DNA of 64,000 bases from Halalkalirubrum salinum (GCF_005543295.1 NZ_SRSG01000023.1:43758-107757), one strand, 5' to 3'. Counted from the stretch's first letter, positions 52,233 through 62,221 are shown. Notes: generated from the letters alone by a model not told the origin. A program made the numbers and translations.

Positions 52233-54167
52233 ATGAGCGAGATCGCAGTCGTCCTTCCGGACGGATCGAATCTCTCGGTCCCCGAAGGATCGACGGTCGA
52301 AGACGTAGCGTTCGAGATTGGCCCCGGACTCGGACGCGACACAGTCGCCGGGAAGATCGAGGGGGAACTGGTCGACAAAGCCACGCCGGTTTCTGACGGC
52401 GATCGCATCGAGATCGTCACGGACCAAAGCGACGAATACCTCGACGTGCTCAGACACTCCGCAGCGCACGTCTTCGCCCAGGCCCTGTTACGATTGTACC
52501 CCGAAGCAACGCTGACGATCGGCCCGTGGACCGACAAAGGGTTCTACTATGACATCACGGGTGTCGACCTCGATGAGTCGGATCTCGAGGCGATCGAATC
52601 TGAGATGGCCGAGATTGTCGAGGAAGATTACGACATCGAGCGCCTGGATCGATCCCGCGAGGAGGCGATCGAGCGATACGAGGAGGCAGACAACCCCTAC
52701 AAGCTCGAAATACTCGAGACGGAAGCCGCCGACGAGGAGGAGATCTCCTTCTACAAACAGGCAGAGTTCGAGGATCTCTGTAAGGGCCCACACGTCGAAT
52801 CGACGGGTAAAATCGGCGCATTCGAGCTGACGAATATCTCTGCGTCCTACTGGCGCGGCGACGAGGAAAACGAGACGCTCACGCGAGTCAGTGGGACGGC
52901 ATTCGAAAGCGAGTCCGACCTAGAGCAGTTCCGCGAGCGCCGCCAAGAGGCCAAAAAGCGGGATCACCGCCGGCTGGGCCAGGAGCTCGAGATCTTTTCG
53001 ATCGACGAGACGACCGGCCCCGGTCTGCCGCTGTATCACCCAAACGGCAAGCGAATCCTCACCGAGTTGAGCGACTTCGCTGAGTCGTTGAACCTTGAGG
53101 CGGGCTATGAGCCTGTTGAGACACCGCACCTGTTCCGCACGGAACTGTGGAAGAAGTCCGGCCACTACGACAACTACGTCGACGACATGTTCCTCCTCGA
53201 CGTCAATGACGAGGAGTACGGACTCAAGCCGATGAACTGTCCAGGCCACGCGACGATCTTCGATCAGCGATCGTGGAGCTACCGAGACCTGCCGGTCCGA
53301 TACTTCGAGGACGGGAAGGTCTACAGAAAAGAACAGCGCGGCGAGCTCTCGGGGCTCTCGCGGGTGTGGGCGTTCACGATCGACGACGGGCACCTCTTTT
53401 GTCGCCCCGATCAGATTGAACGCGAGATCAACACGATCATCGACAACATCACGACCGTCTTCGAGACGTTCGGGCTCGACGCAGAGGTTGCGCTCGCGAC
53501 TCGTCCGGAGAAATCTGTGGGCTCCGACGAGATCTGGGAGCAGGCCGAATCACAGTTGGAGTCGGTGTTAGAATCGAGTGGCTTCGAGTACGATCTCGAG
53601 CCGGGCGATGGGGCCTTCTACGGCCCGAAGATCGACTTCGCGTTCACCGACGCGCTGGGGCGAAGCTGGGACGGCCCGACCGTTCAGCTGGATTTCAACA
53701 TGCCCGATCGCTTCGGGCTGACCTACACGGGTGAGGACAACGAGGAACACCAGCCGGTGATGATCCACCGCGCGCTGTACGGCAGCTACGAGCGGTTCCT
53801 CATGGTGCTCATCGAACACTACGACGGCAAGTTCCCGCTGTGGCTCGCCCCCGAACAGGTCCGTATTCTGCCGATCTCGGACGACGAACTCGGCTACGCT
53901 TACCGGCTCCGCAACGAACTCACCGACCAGGGTTTCCGCGTCGAAATCGAGGACCGATCGTGGACGCTCGGTCGGAAGATCCGCGAGGCTCAGGAGGATC
54001 GCGTCCCGTACATGCTTGTCGTTGGTAGCAACGAACAGGAAGCCGGCACGGTCTCGGTACGCGACAGACAGGAACGAGAAAAACAGGACGTCGAACTGGA
54101 GACGTTCCTTGCACACCTGCAATCCGAACGAGCTGAGAAGCGACAGATGCCGGACTTCCTTGACTGA
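52233..54167 (+). CDS. thrS: threonyl-tRNA synthetase, bacterial type
   Basis: A 644-residue enzyme. It starts with a TGS domain ([27 protein letters not shown]), then an editing domain with [16 protein letters not shown] (HxxxH) and the distal Cys/His of [21 protein letters not shown]. The class II core has motif 2 ([16 protein letters not shown]), the zinc Cys in [14 protein letters not shown], and motif 3 in the [13 protein letters not shown] region. A C-terminal anticodon domain closes it. Haloarchaea are known to use this bacterial form. ATG 52233 is used although the frame is open to 52140. Confidence 0.96.
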   Translation: MSEIAVVLPDGSNLSVPEGSTVEDVAFEIGPGLGRDTVAGKIEGELVDKATPVSDGDRIEIVTDQSDEYLDVLRHSAAHVFAQALLRLYPEATLTIGPWTDKGFYYDITGVDLDESDLEAIESEMAEIVEEDYDIERLDRSREEAIERYEEADNPYKLEILETEAADEEEISFYKQAEFEDLCKGPHVESTGKIGAFELTNISASYWRGDEENETLTRVSGTAFESESDLEQFRERRQEAKKRDHRRLGQELEIFSIDETTGPGLPLYHPNGKRILTELSDFAESLNLEAGYEPVETPHLFRTELWKKSGHYDNYVDDMFLLDVNDEEYGLKPMNCPGHATIFDQRSWSYRDLPVRYFEDGKVYRKEQRGELSGLSRVWAFTIDDGHLFCRPDQIEREINTIIDNITTVFETFGLDAEVALATRPEKSVGSDEIWEQAESQLESVLESSGFEYDLEPGDGAFYGPKIDFAFTDALGRSWDGPTVQLDFNMPDRFGLTYTGEDNEEHQPVMIHRALYGSYERFLMVLIEHYDGKFPLWLAPEQVRILPISDDELGYAYRLRNELTDQGFRVEIEDRSWTLGRKIREAQEDRVPYMLVVGSNEQEAGTVSVRDRQEREKQDVELETFLAHLQSERAEKRQMPDFLD

Positions 54168-54251
54168 GTACTCTGCTGACGGTTATAGCGAGTACTCCAC
54201 GCACAGGTGGTCTGCGGCGGCTTCCCAGCACAATTTTCGACAACCATCGCG

Positions 54252-54260
54252 TTTTTATTT
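54252..54260 (+). promoter_or_regulatory. candidate TATA box of the aminotransferase at 54281
   Basis: TTTTTATTT lies about 25 bases before the ATG in an AT-rich pocket; leaderless start expected. Confidence 0.45.
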
Positions 54261-54280
54261 CCCACAATTAATCAATCGAT

Positions 54281-55423
54281 ATGGTCGAGAAACCAGCCGT
54301 CGACGAACTGAGGCCGCCGGATCGTACCCTGATGGGCCCGGGACCGAGCGACGTCCATCCGCGGGTGCTGAAGGCGATGAGTACGCCACTCGTCGGACAC
54401 CTTGATCCGTCGTTCATCGAGATCATGAACGAGGTCCAGGACCTCCTGCGGTACACCTTCCGCACGGACAACCAGTGGACGATCCCGGTCTCGGGGACCG
54501 GATCGGCGTCGATGGAGGCTGCGATCGGCAACCTCGTCGAGCCGGGCGATACGATGTTGGTACCGACGAACGGCTACTTCGGCGGGCGCATGGAGAGCAT
54601 GGCCCAGCGCGCCGGCGGAGAGGTTGTCCACGTCGACGCGCCGTGGGGCGAGCCGCTCGATCCCGCCGACGTCCAGGAGGCGTTTGAGGAACACCAGCCA
54701 GACGTGTTCGGGTTCGTCCACGCCGAAACATCGACTGGGGTGTTACAGCCGGGTGTCCCCGAACTGACGTCGATCGCCCACGATCACGACGCGTATGTAA
54801 TCGCAGACTGTGTCACCTCTCTCGGCGGCGTCGAGATGCGCGTCGACGAGTGGGACGTTGACGTCGCCTACTCGGGCCCACAGAAGTGTCTGTCCTGTCC
54901 GCCGGGTGCAAGTCCGCTGACGCTGTCAGATCGCGCAATGGAAAAAGTGCTCTCTCGGGAGACACAGCCGCGATCGTGGTACCTCGACCTCTCGCTGCTG
55001 GAGGGCTACTGGGGCGACGATCGATCTTATCACCACACCGCGCCGATCACGAACGTCTACGCAATCCGCGAGGCGCTGCGGCTCGTCGCCGAGGAAGGCA
55101 TCGAGAACCGCTGGGCGCGCCACCGCGAGGTAGCCGGCGAGCTCAAATCCGGCCTGCAGGCGATCGGGCTCGAAATGAACGCCCCAGACGAGTACTGGTT
55201 GCCGAGTCTCAACGCCGTGCGCGTGCCCGACGGCGTCGACGACGGCGCGGTCATCTCGTACCTCCTCGAGGAGTATGACCTCGAAATCGCGAGCGGACTG
55301 GGCGATCTCGCCGGCGACATCTGGCGGATCGGGTGTATGGGCTACTCTGCACGGCCGAAGAACGTCGAATACGTACTCTCGACACTCGAAGAAGCGTTAG
55401 CTGAGCAAGGATACGAGGCCTGA
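54281..55423 (+). CDS. class V aminotransferase (alanine/serine-glyoxylate type)
   Basis: A 380-residue PLP enzyme. PPDRTLMGPGPSDVHPRVL is the N-terminal hallmark of alanine-glyoxylate and serine-pyruvate aminotransferases. The aldimine lysine is K202 in YSGPQKCLSCPPG; VSGTGSASMEAAIGNL forms the phosphate cup, and IADCVTSLGG carries the cofactor Asp. It closes with the usual GLGDLAGDIWRIGCMGYSAR. It probably moves an amino group between alanine or serine and glyoxylate or pyruvate. ATG 54281 follows a TATA box. Confidence 0.92.
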   Translation: MVEKPAVDELRPPDRTLMGPGPSDVHPRVLKAMSTPLVGHLDPSFIEIMNEVQDLLRYTFRTDNQWTIPVSGTGSASMEAAIGNLVEPGDTMLVPTNGYFGGRMESMAQRAGGEVVHVDAPWGEPLDPADVQEAFEEHQPDVFGFVHAETSTGVLQPGVPELTSIAHDHDAYVIADCVTSLGGVEMRVDEWDVDVAYSGPQKCLSCPPGASPLTLSDRAMEKVLSRETQPRSWYLDLSLLEGYWGDDRSYHHTAPITNVYAIREALRLVAEEGIENRWARHREVAGELKSGLQAIGLEMNAPDEYWLPSLNAVRVPDGVDDGAVISYLLEEYDLEIASGLGDLAGDIWRIGCMGYSARPKNVEYVLSTLEEALAEQGYEA

Positions 55424-55494
55424 TCACGCTCTCGGCGCGATCCGCGGTACCGTATTTCACACACGCTTTTTTCAATCGCACGTAACCGACCGAC

Positions 55495-56226
55495 ATGGGA
55501 AATAGCGTCGAGCCGGACGCGTTCGGTCGGGCGGTGTACGACCACTACCGGGGCGAACAGGCGGGACCGCTCTGGCAGTGTGATGGGCCCGATCGACGCG
55601 AGCACCCGATCGAGGCGTTCTACTTCGAGCCGTACGATCCCAAAAGCCATTGTGGATCATGGATCGACTCGCAGCTTTCAGGGCCACTCATCGACATCGG
55701 GGCGGGAGCGGGACGCGATACCCTGTACTTCCAAGAACAGTTCGAGACTGTCGCGATCGACGCGAGCCCAGCACTCGTCCAGACCATGGACGATCGGGGT
55801 GTCGAGGACGCCCGTGTGGGAGACATGTTCGGTTTGCGATCGGAATTCGATCGCGATCGGTTCGCCGCAGCACTCGTGTACGGCACCCAACTCGGGCTCG
55901 CCGGCTCGATCGCTGGCATTCGATCGTTTCTGTGCGATCTCGCGTACGTTACGGAGCCAGGTGCGACCGCGGTTGTCGACGGGTACGATCCAACGGCGAT
56001 CGAATCTGGTGACAGGCTTGGATACCGCCGAGATCCGACGCCGGGACTCGCCCATCGTGTTATGTGGTTCGAGTATGACGGCGAGGTGGATCCAGTCCTC
56101 CAGTTTCGGCTCTTCTCTCCGGGGCGACTCCGCGAGGCGGCGATCGGCACAGGGTGGGAACTCGCTGATGTTACCCGTCGCGAGCCCGGCGCAGCCCACT
56201 ACCTCGCTGCGCTTCGATTGCGGTGA
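55495..56226 (+). CDS. SAM-dependent methyltransferase
   Basis: A 243-residue class I methyltransferase. Motif I is PLIDIGAGAGRDTLYF, motif II has ETVAIDASPALVQTM, and ARVGDMFGLRSEF is the acidic region contacting the adenine. RFAAALVYGTQLGLAGSIAGI carries motif IV. Substrate is not predictable. The N-terminal 35 residues (AVYDHYRGEQAGPLWQ) are haloarchaeal. Confidence 0.82.
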   Translation: MGNSVEPDAFGRAVYDHYRGEQAGPLWQCDGPDRREHPIEAFYFEPYDPKSHCGSWIDSQLSGPLIDIGAGAGRDTLYFQEQFETVAIDASPALVQTMDDRGVEDARVGDMFGLRSEFDRDRFAAALVYGTQLGLAGSIAGIRSFLCDLAYVTEPGATAVVDGYDPTAIESGDRLGYRRDPTPGLAHRVMWFEYDGEVDPVLQFRLFSPGRLREAAIGTGWELADVTRREPGAAHYLAALRLR

Positions 56227-56577
56227 TGAGGCAGATCGGCTGTGAGCGCGAGAAAAAACCAACTGCGAGTCTACGAGAAACGCAAAGTAACGCACGTATT
56301 AAGTCTGAAAAACCACCGGTGTGGTGGTTTGTGGCGTGTAGTGACAGAGAGGTTGGGACCAATACTGCACTACCCGCCATATTTTGCTCCGTGCTGCACC
56401 AATATAGAAGTATTGTGATTAAGTGGGTGAACGAATTTTCAGAACTGATTTTTATATGCCCAGAGACGCATTTCTTCGCCATATTGTGTGATGTTTCGAG
56501 TGACACTTGTTTGGGGCGGGGCGACGTACTAAAAACCTAGGGGACAAAGTGAATTATAGTGGACGAGGTTGGGACCA
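56227..56577. promoter_or_regulatory. control region of the TrmB regulator, with inverted and direct repeats
   Basis: No gene is supported. It holds the inverted repeat AAACCACC-(5 nt)-GGTGGTTT (56310-56330) and the 15-bp direct repeat GAGGTTGGGACCAAT at 56349-56363 and 56565-56579. The second copy covers the TrmB ATG. Each copy contains TTGG-ga-CCAA, a TrmB-like half-site pattern. TATA-like sequence AATTATAGT is at 56552-56560. Confidence 0.5.
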
Positions 56578-57420
56578 ATGGACAACGTTTCAAATCAAAA
56601 TCAAGCAATCGAGTTGCTCCAGCAACTCGGACTGAAAGAATATGAGGCTAAATCGTTTGTCGCGCTTGCGCGACGGCAGTATGGAACGGCAAAAGACATC
56701 AGTGAGACCTCTGAAGTACCTCGCACGCGGGTCTACGATGCGGTACGCGTGTTAGAAACAAAGGGACTCGTAGAGACACAACACTCGAATCCCCAGGTGT
56801 TCCGAGCGGTCTCGATCGACGAAGCGGTCAATACGCTCCAGTCGGAGTACGTCGAGCGGACAGAATCACTCCGGGGAGCACTGAGCGGACTCGAACCGAG
56901 TGACGATGAACACACAACAGAAGCGACCCACGAAGTGTGGGTGCTCTCGGGCGATCAAGGGATCACGAGTCGAACACAGCAGTTGATTGAGGGTGCCACA
57001 GACGAGTTGATTCTCGTCGTGGGCCATGAGAGCATTTTCACCAACCGATTAGCCAAACAATTAGACGCCGCTCACGAACGTGATGTGGACGTCATCGTTG
57101 GGACGATCGACGACGTACTCAGAGATGAAATTCAAGACGCGCTCCCGGACATCAACGTGTTCGTCTCGGGATTGAACTGGTTGGACCGATCGCCACTCCC
57201 CGGTGACGACACGGAGATCAGTCGGTTACTATTAGCCGATCGAGAGGCAATTTTGGTGAGCTCGTTCACCAAAGCGAACGGAGATAGCCGCGAACACGAA
57301 CAGGGTGTGTTCGGTCGTGGCTTCCATAACGGCCTGGTTGCAATCACCCGGCGGCTGATGGCGACGGGGTTGCTATTCCAGGACGATCCCGGCGAGGGAG
57401 ATACGCTTGTGAACGACTAG
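56578..57420 (+). CDS. TrmB-family transcription regulator
   Basis: A 280-residue protein. Residues 8-75 form the winged helix (AIELLQQLGLKEYEAKSFVALARRQYGTAKDISETSEVPRTRVYDAVRVLETKGLV), the TrmB signature. A coiled coil follows (VNTLQSEYVERTESLRGAL), and then a phospholipase-D-like effector domain (ELILVVGHESIFTNRL ... EAILVSSF). The family senses sugars or other small molecules. ATG 56578 overlaps a 15-bp repeat and may be self-regulated. It precedes the sulfur-type genes on the same strand. Confidence 0.85.
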   Translation: MDNVSNQNQAIELLQQLGLKEYEAKSFVALARRQYGTAKDISETSEVPRTRVYDAVRVLETKGLVETQHSNPQVFRAVSIDEAVNTLQSEYVERTESLRGALSGLEPSDDEHTTEATHEVWVLSGDQGITSRTQQLIEGATDELILVVGHESIFTNRLAKQLDAAHERDVDVIVGTIDDVLRDEIQDALPDINVFVSGLNWLDRSPLPGDDTEISRLLLADREAILVSSFTKANGDSREHEQGVFGRGFHNGLVAITRRLMATGLLFQDDPGEGDTLVND

Positions 57421-57571
57421 TCCGAATGCGGTTGACCCGCGTATAGCGGACTCACAGTTTGAGGGCGTCGTAACGGCACCTTACTCGCGCTCTTCGATCG
57501 TCCTGTACTATTTGTGCTATCATAACTAAAAATTGTGGACAATTAGCTTCCGTCGCTGGAATCACAGTATT

Positions 57572-59350
57572 ATGAGCGACCAGGAAACCGGTATCGGCGA
57601 GTGGCACTCCCTAGGCGATGCTCCTGTCAGCGATAGTGATGCTGCCGTGGTATTCGCCCACGTCAGCGACCTTCACGGGCAGCTAACGCCGCGGTATCAG
57701 GTCTACTACGATAATCCAACGTCGGAGCCGGACTTCGACTTCGGTAAGGACGATCGCATCATCGAGCGCGGCGGCGGGATTCCCCTGCTCGCAGCCAAAC
57801 TCGACGAGCTCCGTGAGGCTCACGACGTTTGTACGCTCATGAGTGGAGACACGTTTCACGGCTCTGCGGTGACCACCTACACCGATGGGCGAGCGATGCT
57901 CGATCCCATCAACGAACACCTCGCGCCGGACATCTATGTCCCGGGAAACTGGGACTATTCGAGCGAAGCCGCCGAGGTGGGCAACTTTGTGGAGCTGATG
58001 GACGACCTCGACGCCCCGATTCTCGCGAACAACCTCTACGACTACGAGACAAACGAGCAGTTATACGACGCGTACCGCGTCTTCGAGATCGGCGGACTCT
58101 CTGTGGGCGTTGTCGGGATGACGAACCTCTACGTCGATCGGATGGCCCCCGCGTTCTACGAGGGGAGATATCGCTTCGGCAAGCATCCGACACTCCTCGA
58201 AGAGTCCGCACAGGCTGCCCGTGCGGACGGCGCGGATGTCGTGGTCGCAGTCACAGAGATCGGCCTCCCGTGGATGGTCCAAGCCGCCAAAGACTGTACG
58301 AGCGTGGACGTGATGTTCAGCGCGCATACCCACGAGTACACCTACGACCCGATCGTCGTCGAGGAGACTAACACGATCGTGGTCGAGTCCGGCATGGGCG
58401 AGGCGCTCGGGCGTGTGGATCTCCGTGTTAGAGATGGGGAGATACAGTTCCGACACCACCTCTACTGTCTGACCGAGGGTGGCGAACACACGCGGGAACC
58501 TGAGGTCGATGCGCAAGAGACCGTCGAAGCCGTACGTGCCCCCTTCTTCGAGGACGATCCGGGATTCGAGCGAGGTGCGGGCACACTCGATCGGCCGCTG
58601 GATACGGTCATCGGCCGGACAAAAAAACCACTCTACCGCCAGTCATTCCTCGAGAGCGCGTGGAACACGCTATTCAACGACGCGCTCCGAGCCCACTTCG
58701 ACACCGACCTCGCTGTCTCGCACGGGTTCCGGTACGGGACTGCCATCCCGCCCGGCGACATCACACTCGGGGAACTATACACGTTCTTCCCGATGACGAC
58801 ACCTGTCGCTCGCGGCGTGGCCTATGGCCAGCAACTCACGACTCACATGGAGCGGTTCCTTGAGGACAACTTCACGCCCTACCCCTACGATCAAGAGGAC
58901 GGCCGCGTCAGGAACTTCTCTTCGAACGTCGAGGTAACCATCGATCCGACCGCAAAGCGCAGCCGTCGCCTCGTCGAGATGCAAATCGACGGCGAACGGG
59001 TCGATCCAGAAGAGACGTACTCGGTGGCGACATTCCGTCGTCCTGGAGACCCAGAGCGTGATCTCGGCAACTGCGGGTTTCCGTTTCAAGAAGTCGAGGT
59101 CGACGACAGAACAGTTCCGGTTGACATTATCGTTGAGTACCTCAAAGAACACTCCCCTGTCGACTACGAAGTGATGGGACTAGTCCAGACCGCAGTCGAC
59201 GGCGGCCGTGCGCAGAACACGCCCGCAGACGGGCCGTACCCGTTCATCCAACCGGGCGTCGACTATCAGGACGGTGAGGCCTACTGTGAAACATCCATGA
59301 TTCCCCGTGAGAACGCCTTCCCCGAGGAAGGACGGAATCGAACGCGTTAG
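57572..59350 (+). CDS. SoxB-like dimanganese phosphoesterase-fold hydrolase
   Basis: A 592-residue protein of the 5'-nucleotidase/SoxB family. Metal-binding motifs: FAHVSDLHGQL (D33, H35), SGDTFHGS (91-98), PGNWDYS (125-130), and FSAHTHEYTYDP. The GNWD version is typical of SoxB, whereas 5'-nucleotidases usually have GNHE/D. A C-terminal nucleotidase-like domain (ESAWNTLFNDALRAHF ... GELYTFFPMTTPVARG) follows. SoxB cuts sulfate from a thiosulfate-carrier cysteine. No signal peptide is seen, unlike most SoxB, so it should be cytosolic. Its neighbour is a rhodanese/persulfide dioxygenase-like fusion, which supports a sulfur role. Confidence 0.75.
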   Translation: MSDQETGIGEWHSLGDAPVSDSDAAVVFAHVSDLHGQLTPRYQVYYDNPTSEPDFDFGKDDRIIERGGGIPLLAAKLDELREAHDVCTLMSGDTFHGSAVTTYTDGRAMLDPINEHLAPDIYVPGNWDYSSEAAEVGNFVELMDDLDAPILANNLYDYETNEQLYDAYRVFEIGGLSVGVVGMTNLYVDRMAPAFYEGRYRFGKHPTLLEESAQAARADGADVVVAVTEIGLPWMVQAAKDCTSVDVMFSAHTHEYTYDPIVVEETNTIVVESGMGEALGRVDLRVRDGEIQFRHHLYCLTEGGEHTREPEVDAQETVEAVRAPFFEDDPGFERGAGTLDRPLDTVIGRTKKPLYRQSFLESAWNTLFNDALRAHFDTDLAVSHGFRYGTAIPPGDITLGELYTFFPMTTPVARGVAYGQQLTTHMERFLEDNFTPYPYDQEDGRVRNFSSNVEVTIDPTAKRSRRLVEMQIDGERVDPEETYSVATFRRPGDPERDLGNCGFPFQEVEVDDRTVPVDIIVEYLKEHSPVDYEVMGLVQTAVDGGRAQNTPADGPYPFIQPGVDYQDGEAYCETSMIPRENAFPEEGRNRTR

Positions 59351-59413
59351 ACAACCTCGCACTCGTGACCGCTCCGACAAACAGCGACCCAGACGTGACA
59401 CTGATAATAGACA

Positions 59414-60562
59414 ATGGTTAAGAAAATCACTGCGCAACAGCTTGCGGACAAGATCGACACCGACGAACAATTCACGCTAATCGACACGCGTCCGGAAGAC
59501 AGCTTCGAGGCCTGGCACGTGCAAGACGCTGAGAACGTTCCGTATGACCCTTACGAGGGCTTGCGTGATGACCAACTGAACGAAGTGAATGCACTGGTCG
59601 ACGGCGGACCGCTCATCGCGATCTGTGGGAAGGGTTTGACATCGACGCAGTTTGCGTTCGATCTCGACGAACACGGCTACGAGGACATCTCGATCGTCAC
59701 TGACGGGATGGAGGGGTGGAGCAAGCTCTACGAGGTCGTCCCTATCGAGACGTCCACTGACGACCTCATTGTTCGACAGGTGCAGCGCAGAGCAAAGGGC
59801 TGTCTCGGCTACGTGATCGGCTCGAAAGAGAGTCAAGAAGCCGTCGTTTTCGATTCGACCAGACAGACCGACCAATTCAAAGTTGCTGGCCAGGACGCTG
59901 GGCTCTCGATAACGCGCGTGATTGATACGCACGTCCACGCCGATCACATATCAGGGGGTTCGGCACTTGCCGACGAGATCGGCGTCCCCTACCACCTCGG
60001 CGAACCAGCCAGTGAGCGCGGTGTCGAGTACGAATACGAACCACTGTCAGATGGTGCGGTCATCCAAGTCGGGAATGTCGAGATCGAGGCACTCCACACA
60101 CCAGGGCACACTTCGGAGATGATGAACTACCTCGTCAACGGCGAGCTCCTATTGACGGGCGATACACTGTTCGTCGACTCTGTCGGGCGGACGGAACTCC
60201 AGTTTGGCGAGGACGACGCCTCCCGTGGAGCGGAACTGCTGTACGACTCGCTCCACGAGACGATCCTCGATTTCCCAGACGACACCATGATCCTGCCGGG
60301 TCACCTGACCGTCACGAGCGACGGACGCTATGAGAACGGCACGCCCGGCGAGCCCCTTGGAGCACAGCTCGGGGACCTCCGCGACGAGCTCGACTTTCTC
60401 GAGCTGGACCGCGACGCGTTCGTCGATCGCCTGACCGAGGACGCACCGGAGAAACCCCCGAACTACGAGACGGTTATCGCGATCAACACCGGCAAAGAGA
60501 CCGTCGAAGACGAGAGTGAGGCGACAGAACTCGAAATGGGGCCGAACAACTGTGCCGCCTAA
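59414..60562 (+). CDS. rhodanese / metallo-beta-lactamase fusion (persulfide dioxygenase-like)
   Basis: A 382-residue protein. Residues 1-105 form a rhodanese domain with catalytic C71 in LIAICGKGLTS. Residues about 115-340 form a metallo-beta-lactamase domain (RVIDTHVHADHISGGSALA; HTPGHTSEMMNYLV; LLLTGDTLFVDSVGRTEL; DTMILPGHLT) of the ETHE1/Blh type, which binds one iron and oxidises persulfide to sulfite. The rhodanese may deliver sulfane sulfur to it. The Pro- and Asp-rich end has MGPNNCAA. It starts 63 bases after the SoxB-like gene, so the two are likely one operon. Confidence 0.87.
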   Translation: MVKKITAQQLADKIDTDEQFTLIDTRPEDSFEAWHVQDAENVPYDPYEGLRDDQLNEVNALVDGGPLIAICGKGLTSTQFAFDLDEHGYEDISIVTDGMEGWSKLYEVVPIETSTDDLIVRQVQRRAKGCLGYVIGSKESQEAVVFDSTRQTDQFKVAGQDAGLSITRVIDTHVHADHISGGSALADEIGVPYHLGEPASERGVEYEYEPLSDGAVIQVGNVEIEALHTPGHTSEMMNYLVNGELLLTGDTLFVDSVGRTELQFGEDDASRGAELLYDSLHETILDFPDDTMILPGHLTVTSDGRYENGTPGEPLGAQLGDLRDELDFLELDRDAFVDRLTEDAPEKPPNYETVIAINTGKETVEDESEATELEMGPNNCAA

Positions 60563-60666
60563 CCAGTAGCGCCCGCGCTCCCGCCGGAGACTTCCCGAGC
60601 TGACAGAGAGGGCCATCTCGATGCGGGGATAGCGCGAGTGATACGATCTGGCGAGTGAATCGATTG

Positions 60667-60684
60667 CGACCCGCTTTCGGGTCG
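60667..60684. terminator. hairpin after the rhodanese-fusion gene
   Basis: CGACCCG-CTTT-CGGGTCG, a 7-bp stem with a four-base loop, about 105 bases after the stop. It is followed by a GTTTCC run, a weak T-rich end. Confidence 0.4.
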
Positions 60685-60802
60685 TTCATACTGTCGTTTC
60701 CGTGGTAGTAATCCTCATTCGAAAGAAGCGTTGAGCGCCAATCCGGTGAATTCGAGCCGGATGAACGGTCTCGTCCCTAAGAAACGATTAGATCGGCGTA
60801 AA

Positions 60803-60818
60803 AACGTTCTCGAACGTT
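60803..60818. promoter_or_regulatory. inverted repeat AACGTTC-TC-GAACGTT, candidate operator
   Basis: A perfect 7+7-bp repeat with two bases between, 70 bases before the secreted Met/His-rich protein. TAAAAAC at about 60799 may be the TATA box. A regulator site is plausible. Confidence 0.4.
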
Positions 60819-60887
60819 CTCATCCGTGGGTTCACACCCATGATGATAACTCCGGAGCAGGCCTACGAGTAACTGAGGAGAAAAACA

Positions 60888-61193
60888 ATGACTGAAATCA
60901 AATTCGGCCGCTGGCTACTCGTGGCGTTCGCGATCGTCGGACTCGCGGTCGCCGCGCCCGTGGTCAGTGCCCACGGCAACGACACGACTGCTGACGACGC
61001 GCCTACGGACAATGCCACCGCCGATGACTGGGCCACATGGATGGAGGTGCAGATGACCGAACACATGGGCCCAGGGAGTGTCGAGTGGATGGAGTCGCAC
61101 ATGGGTGTGACCGTCGACGAGATGGGCAAAGACATGGCTGACGGTGAGCACAGAGGCGGGATGTACGGACAGGGCCACTGCTCAGGACCCTGA
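60888..61193 (+). CDS. secreted Met/His-rich small protein
   Basis: A 101-residue protein with a Sec signal peptide (FGRWLLVAFAIVGLAVAAPVVSA, cut after VSA-HG). The mature part has many Met and His residues (MEVQMTEHMGPGSVEWMESHMG; GEHRGGMYGQGHCSGP), a pattern typical of copper-binding proteins. A Shine-Dalgarno-like GAGGAG lies 10 bases before ATG 60888. A SHOCT membrane protein follows 48 bases on. Confidence 0.65.
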   Translation: MTEIKFGRWLLVAFAIVGLAVAAPVVSAHGNDTTADDAPTDNATADDWATWMEVQMTEHMGPGSVEWMESHMGVTVDEMGKDMADGEHRGGMYGQGHCSGP

Positions 61194-61241
61194 CCGTTTC
61201 GATCGCTCCAGCTGAACATCGCGATTCACCAACTCAAGATA

Positions 61242-61613
61242 ATGACGCTACTTACCACTCACATCGGACGCACTGCTCGTCAGCTGACGATACTCGCTGT
61301 CCCACTGCTTGTCGTGGCAACCGGGACGATCGTGGCGACTGGAACGGCTGTTGCCCATGATGGTGGAAGCTACGAAGGCATGATGGGTGGGAGCGGTTGG
61401 GGCCTCTTCGGCGGAGTGATGGGGCTTTGGGGACTTCTCTGGATGGGACTTCTCATCGCTATCCCTCTCTACATCGTCTATGCGCTTCTTAATCGAGAGT
61501 CCACAGGGAACGACGAGCAGGCGCTGTCAGTTCTCCGCGAACGCTATGCTCGCGGCGAGCTCTCTGAAGAGGAATTCGATCGACGGCGAGACAAACTCGA
61601 ACGTTCCAAGTAA
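61242..61613 (+). CDS. membrane protein with SHOCT domain
   Basis: A 123-residue protein. One hydrophobic N-terminal segment (LTILAVPLLVVATGTIVATGTAVA) may be a signal. It has a Gly/Met-rich stretch (YEGMMGGSGWGLFGG) and a further helix LLWMGLLIAIPLYIVYALL. The C-terminal SHOCT domain is typical (QALSVLRERYARGELSEEEFDRRRDKLE). SHOCT regions mediate oligomerisation. Its neighbour suggests a shared role, perhaps metal stress. Confidence 0.75.
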   Translation: MTLLTTHIGRTARQLTILAVPLLVVATGTIVATGTAVAHDGGSYEGMMGGSGWGLFGGVMGLWGLLWMGLLIAIPLYIVYALLNRESTGNDEQALSVLRERYARGELSEEEFDRRRDKLERSK

Positions 61614-61789
61614 CTGGCAAAGTACCGCTCATGATCAAAATTACTCTGTGGCCCGATCCACAAACTGTTGATTTGGTTCTGAACCACAACCGCAACTGAT
61701 CTCTCTCGATGGGTTTGATCTGGGACGCTTTCGAAATATCTCGGATGTCGCACTCGTCGTCCACTAAAACGTACGCCCCGAGTTGAGTT

Positions 61790-62221
61790 TCAGTTCTGTC
61801 CGTTCGGTCGCTCGATATCTTCTGCGGCCTTGATTTCGTCTGTCTTCTCGACTTCGGCGAATAGCTCTCGGTACGCATCGAGATCGAAAAGCTTGTTCCG
61901 ATCGAACAGTTCGCGGGCGGTGTCCGTAAGCTGAAAGAACCGGTATGGCTTGCCTCGTTCGAACCCTTGGCGATCTCGTTCGATGGCCTCGATCAGTCCA
62001 ACCTCCTCCAGGCGGATGAGGTGGTCCGTGAGCGTCGACGCGGCAACGCTCGGATTGTAGTATTCCAGTTCTTTCTTCGAGGGCGCACCTTTCGGATGGC
62101 CGACGATCGTCCCGATGATATTCCTGCGGGTCGTGTCGTCGAGGACACTCAACGCTGCGATCGGATCGAGGCCGATCGAGTTCCCGGCTGGCGTGAGCGA
62201 GGCGACGTCAGGCCGGGACAT
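61790..62221 (-). CDS. winged-helix transcription regulator
   Basis: A 143-residue protein. Residues 15-95 form a helix-turn-helix (DPIAALSVLDDTTRRNIIGTIVGHPKGAPSKKELEYYNPSVAASTLTDHLIRLEEVGLI), a wing (FERGKPYRFFQLTDTARELF) and a helical tail (FAEVEKTDEIKAAEDIE). The plan is that of the halobacterial ArsR/PhiH1-like type. I start at ATG 62221 (MSRPDVASL); an upstream frame to 62302 overlaps the divergent promoter. It may control the adjacent pair. Confidence 0.75.
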   Translation of the reverse strand: MSRPDVASLTPAGNSIGLDPIAALSVLDDTTRRNIIGTIVGHPKGAPSKKELEYYNPSVAASTLTDHLIRLEEVGLIEAIERDRQGFERGKPYRFFQLTDTARELFDRNKLFDLDAYRELFAEVEKTDEIKAAEDIERPNGQN

